Part shown: positions 47,201-48,698 of the stretch, in pieces
How the letters are laid out: the number at the start of each line of letters is the position of its first letter
Position numbering within the stretch: position 1 is the first letter of the stretch
Assembly: GCA_014084085.1 (NCBI GenBank)
Contig: NPFB01000028.1
Span: forward strand, 196,461-245,158
Length of the DNA stretch: 48,698 nucleotides
Direction of reading: 5' to 3'
From: Hondaea fermentalgiana
Lineage: Eukaryota; Sar; Bigyra; Thraustochytrida; Thraustochytriidae
Translations under genes and position numbers: made by a program
The notes under the pieces: model-generated
What the model was told of the DNA's origin: nothing
The model's database searches: none
The model's input: the letters and a program-made list of their open reading frames with translations, nothing else

Positions 47201-48698
47201 CGGGCGAGGCCATGGAGCTGAGGATCCGCGAGGTGCGTTCCGCGAGCTCCACCTCGCGGGTAACGTTCGTAAAGACAGCGCAAAAGCCGTCGCCCACGGC
47301 ATCCTGGGTGACGGTGAGGTAAAGTTTGAGCGGGAGACCCTCGCGGGTCTGGCCGTTTACAAGACGCGGTTTCTGACCGATGATGCGACCCTTGCCTGTT
47401 CGTCGGTATCTGTCAACGTAGGAGTCGTGAGAATCTCTGTCGCGGGTGGTCATGAGGATGTTGACAGACTTCCCGAGAAGCTCGTCATGTTTGTAGCCAA
47501 ATGTTTCGAGGGCATTGTTGTTGACAAAGGTGATCTTCATGAGTTTGTTGACGCGCACGACCGGTGTGGCAACCGATGTGAGGATACGTTGCGTGTGACT
47601 CTCCAAAAGAAACTCACGCGTGGCATCGACAAAAACCGCGCAGTAGCCGTCGAAGGTCGCGTGGCGGTTGACTGTGAGCAGGAGACGTAGTTCGCTTCCA
47701 TCTTTTCGCGTGCCGACGATGGGCCGCGGGTCTCGTCCGATGATCCGCGCCTGGCCTGTGGTCTGATAGCGATCGACGTACTTATCGTGCTGCTCTCTGT
47801 CGGACTTGCCCATAAGCACGTTCACCTTTTGTCCCACGAGCTCGCCCGTGTCGTACCCAAAGACCTCTTCGGCGCAAGGGTTCGCGTATGTGATGACCAT
47901 GTCGTTTGTCGCGGTAATGACGGGGTTTGGCATAGATGACAGAAGGCGCTCGACGGCCTCTGAGCGCACAGCAGACGAAGTGGCGCTTGGCGACGATGGC
48001 CGCGAGGGGGTTTCGTCCGGGACTTCCATGAGCGCGGCGGTGAACTCGCTGGGGCTGTCCCGACTGATGCGGATGTTGACAGCGCCTTGAAAATCCTTTT
48101 GCAACCGGGGAGGGTGCTGGTGGTGGTGCTGATTTTGGAGATGGTCTCCTTGTTTGTCTTGCTGTTGCTGCTGCCGCCTCGCAGCATCGACAAAGCCTGC
48201 CAAGTTGATTTCTCTGTACTCTTCCGAGTCCAAGCAGAATTCTGAGGATGGTCCCGGGTTGACGGACGCCGGGAGGCTCTCCCTCGACTTGGCGGCAGTG
48301 ATGGACCCCTCTGCGGCCTGTTCTTCGTCGGAGATATCTTTCCGCTCCTCCAGACCGGCTGCGTCCGTGGAGGGCGAGTCGACGCCGCCGTAGTCCTCGT
48401 CCTCTGCCTCGTCCCCGGCAGCGCCCTGTTGCTGACGGTGTTCCCCTGCTGAGGAGGGCGCGTGCCGTTCACACTCTAGCCACGCGGCGACCTCCTTGCG
48501 CGCCGCGGCGTCGAGCTCGACGATCTCCACCAGCGCGGAGTCCACGACGCAGCTCCCGAGCAGCTTCTTCGCGCACGCGTTGGCGGCGCGCACGCGGAGC
48601 CCCGCGAGCCCCGCGCCGGGCGCCGCGTCGAGCCGCATCAGCGCCACGGGCACCGCGGCCATGCTCGCCGCCCAGCGCTCCAGCGCCCGCGCGTCCGA
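44250..48698 (-). CDS. Multi-PAS hybrid histidine kinase with receiver domain, 5' partial
   Basis: A large two-component sensor, read from the window edge. The first ATG is at 48662, but the frame stays open to 48698 and those codons (ending RALERWAAS) fit the start of a PAS fold that continues past the Met, so the protein probably begins outside the window. Numbered from that Met (1470 residues), PAS-like domains begin near 1, 235, 355, 475, 590, 770 and 890. Those at 235-590 are FixL-like and repeat at 120-residue intervals, with H292, H412 and H532 at the FixL haem-ligand position. A phospho-acceptor helix has H1070 (VAHEYRN). A histidine-kinase ATPase domain follows, with N-box NLVSNAFKYN, DTGIGIP and GTGLGLSFAK. 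A receiver domain ends the protein, with D1396 (TIDQDM) as the likely phosphate acceptor. No membrane helix is seen, so it is probably cytosolic. Confidence 0.9.
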   Translation of the reverse strand, partial: SDARALERWAASMAAVPVALMRLDAAPGAGLAGLRVRAANACAKKLLGSCVVDSALVEIVELDAAARKEVAAWLECERHAPSSAGEHRQQQGAAGDEAEDEDYGGVDSPSTDAAGLEERKDISDEEQAAEGSITAAKSRESLPASVNPGPSSEFCLDSEEYREINLAGFVDAARRQQQQQDKQGDHLQNQHHHQHPPRLQKDFQGAVNIRISRDSPSEFTAALMEVPDETPSRPSSPSATSSAVRSEAVERLLSSMPNPVITATNDMVITYANPCAEEVFGYDTGELVGQKVNVLMGKSDREQHDKYVDRYQTTGQARIIGRDPRPIVGTRKDGSELRLLLTVNRHATFDGYCAVFVDATREFLLESHTQRILTSVATPVVRVNKLMKITFVNNNALETFGYKHDELLGKSVNILMTTRDRDSHDSYVDRYRRTGKGRIIGQKPRLVNGQTREGLPLKLYLTVTQDAVGDGFCAVFTNVTREVELAERTSRILSSMASPVVRADKSMCITYVNPNAEDVFGYEAGELLGQNVMVLMLPKDADNHDNIIARFHRTGVSRVINRSPRLVDGKRKDGSTLRLYITITCDGDDGYTACFTDVTEAFEQRERVERLASMDAPVLVLDHHLNIDYVNRSANSIFCSSSDTIVGANIRSFLCPSNPRGIDGAIEDLLQTAKQSDSDDVEKECSGRAGSVTSGSQFSSAHLFSKFGRRNSSRSTGTPHDDSTGSDVGHTGDQILRMINEEGNNLLMQYRITQNKQGYTLALFDVTKEVAMSNQLSAIIRNVSSGVVVVDKDLHIRFVNHHGLATLGYRARDVINRPLSMFGPDFKDLTCFGVRNLLTISETASEDGDEVIAGSKSGTISPNPQRQTFRALTKHGNSVFVHVECTMALEYYTLVLTDVTEEHTLMIKVNSMLDATPSLLFMFGADPSFQSGVLEMAKVNSRTPIAELPLGMVSKSCRRLFQQIPSASGHSKLQALLNIVASEDRAKVEQCLAKTFGEEPDSTNTMEARIKQVRKGEHSVAWYGFSITKLRSGQCFVSAQDIGAEVQLREELRSKLVQGSSSLAQAMADSSHIRRVLQYVAHEYRNFFFGAATLVEDLCDELQGSAMHDDMQQILRIHNRMGQLFDDCLLMQKIEAQEYTYVRSSLKLKTVLDDAVAYAQNRDRKRTQEDVNFRPILGEKAIDSYIVGSAAHLYQAITNLVSNAFKYNSAGGIVVLEAQIEGPDAVIQVRDTGIGIPEAKRAVIFEPYKRLATGSHRVGTGLGLSFAKDFVVKGCGGSIKVKSNNVEGQGTVFEIRIPTVPAPTKAPSTPPVSPQATMDETTNDVAEGAKDSVSTPTVDDIDLPRDVDVIVVDDDDIIRLTLSRRLRKLKWPLEKLGRRLRVMEGAFGEDVVRMALEQNMTFSLITIDQDMGADHYSGSETIRVLRDAGYHGSIVGLTGNESDDERRQMLVAGAQHVLIKGSKVFSEIDRILQKCLLGEDGL

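Overview
This is nuclear DNA from a GC-rich, intron-poor eukaryotic microbe. The standard stop codons TAA, TAG and TGA are used, and most start codons have a purine at -3 or a G at +4. The gene set includes a mitochondrial tRNA methylthiotransferase, a CASTOR/POLLUX-type channel, a WRKY19-like Cys/His-repeat zinc-finger protein, a myosin with WW and MyTH4 domains, a YHM2-type citrate carrier, a tricorn-type protease and a multi-PAS hybrid histidine kinase. Together these suggest a stramenopile, most likely a labyrinthulomycete (thraustochytrid). That placement is an inference from gene content and compactness, because there is no rRNA or other phylogenetic marker in the window.

Layout, left to right. 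The first 10 bases match the 3' end of an Illumina adapter, so base 1 is probably a contig end. Genes follow at 473-2173 (+, CDK5RAP1), 2539-5943 (-, POLLUX-like channel), 7155-8909 (+, Cys/His-repeat protein), 9105-11999 (-, coiled coil plus LRR), 12732-15629 (+, coiled coil), 16763-22684 (+, myosin) and 23206-24780 (-, MFS transporter). From 24.8 to 29.66 kb there is no convincing gene. That stretch holds pentanucleotide microsatellites, G-rich tracts and a 100-N scaffold gap. Genes resume at 29662-31614 (+, PX-like), 32102-36136 (+, tricorn-type protease), 36053-36730 (-, small unknown, overlapping the protease tail to tail), 36961-37908 (-, mitochondrial carrier), 39036-40814 (+, HAD 5'-nucleotidase), 40960-43986 (+, ABC transporter with a ZZ zinc finger) and 44250 to the right edge (-, multi-PAS hybrid histidine kinase, 5' truncated by the window).

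There is no operon or single pathway here; this is ordinary eukaryotic gene order with many divergent and convergent pairs. The most interesting candidates are four. First, the hybrid kinase has three PAS domains spaced exactly 120 residues apart, each keeping a histidine at the position of the FixL haem ligand. Second, the eukaryotic tricorn-type protease has the catalytic residues in place plus an RGG/Q-rich N-terminus. Third, a ZZ zinc finger is embedded in an ABC half-transporter. Fourth, the myosin combines WW, motor, MyTH4 and a formin-like polyproline tail. In the non-coding DNA, a four-copy 21-bp CACTTG array lies upstream of the myosin, a ~125-bp tandem duplication overlaps the 5' end of the small gene, and several G-quadruplex-type tracts are present. 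All family assignments come from reading motifs by eye; no database search was run.
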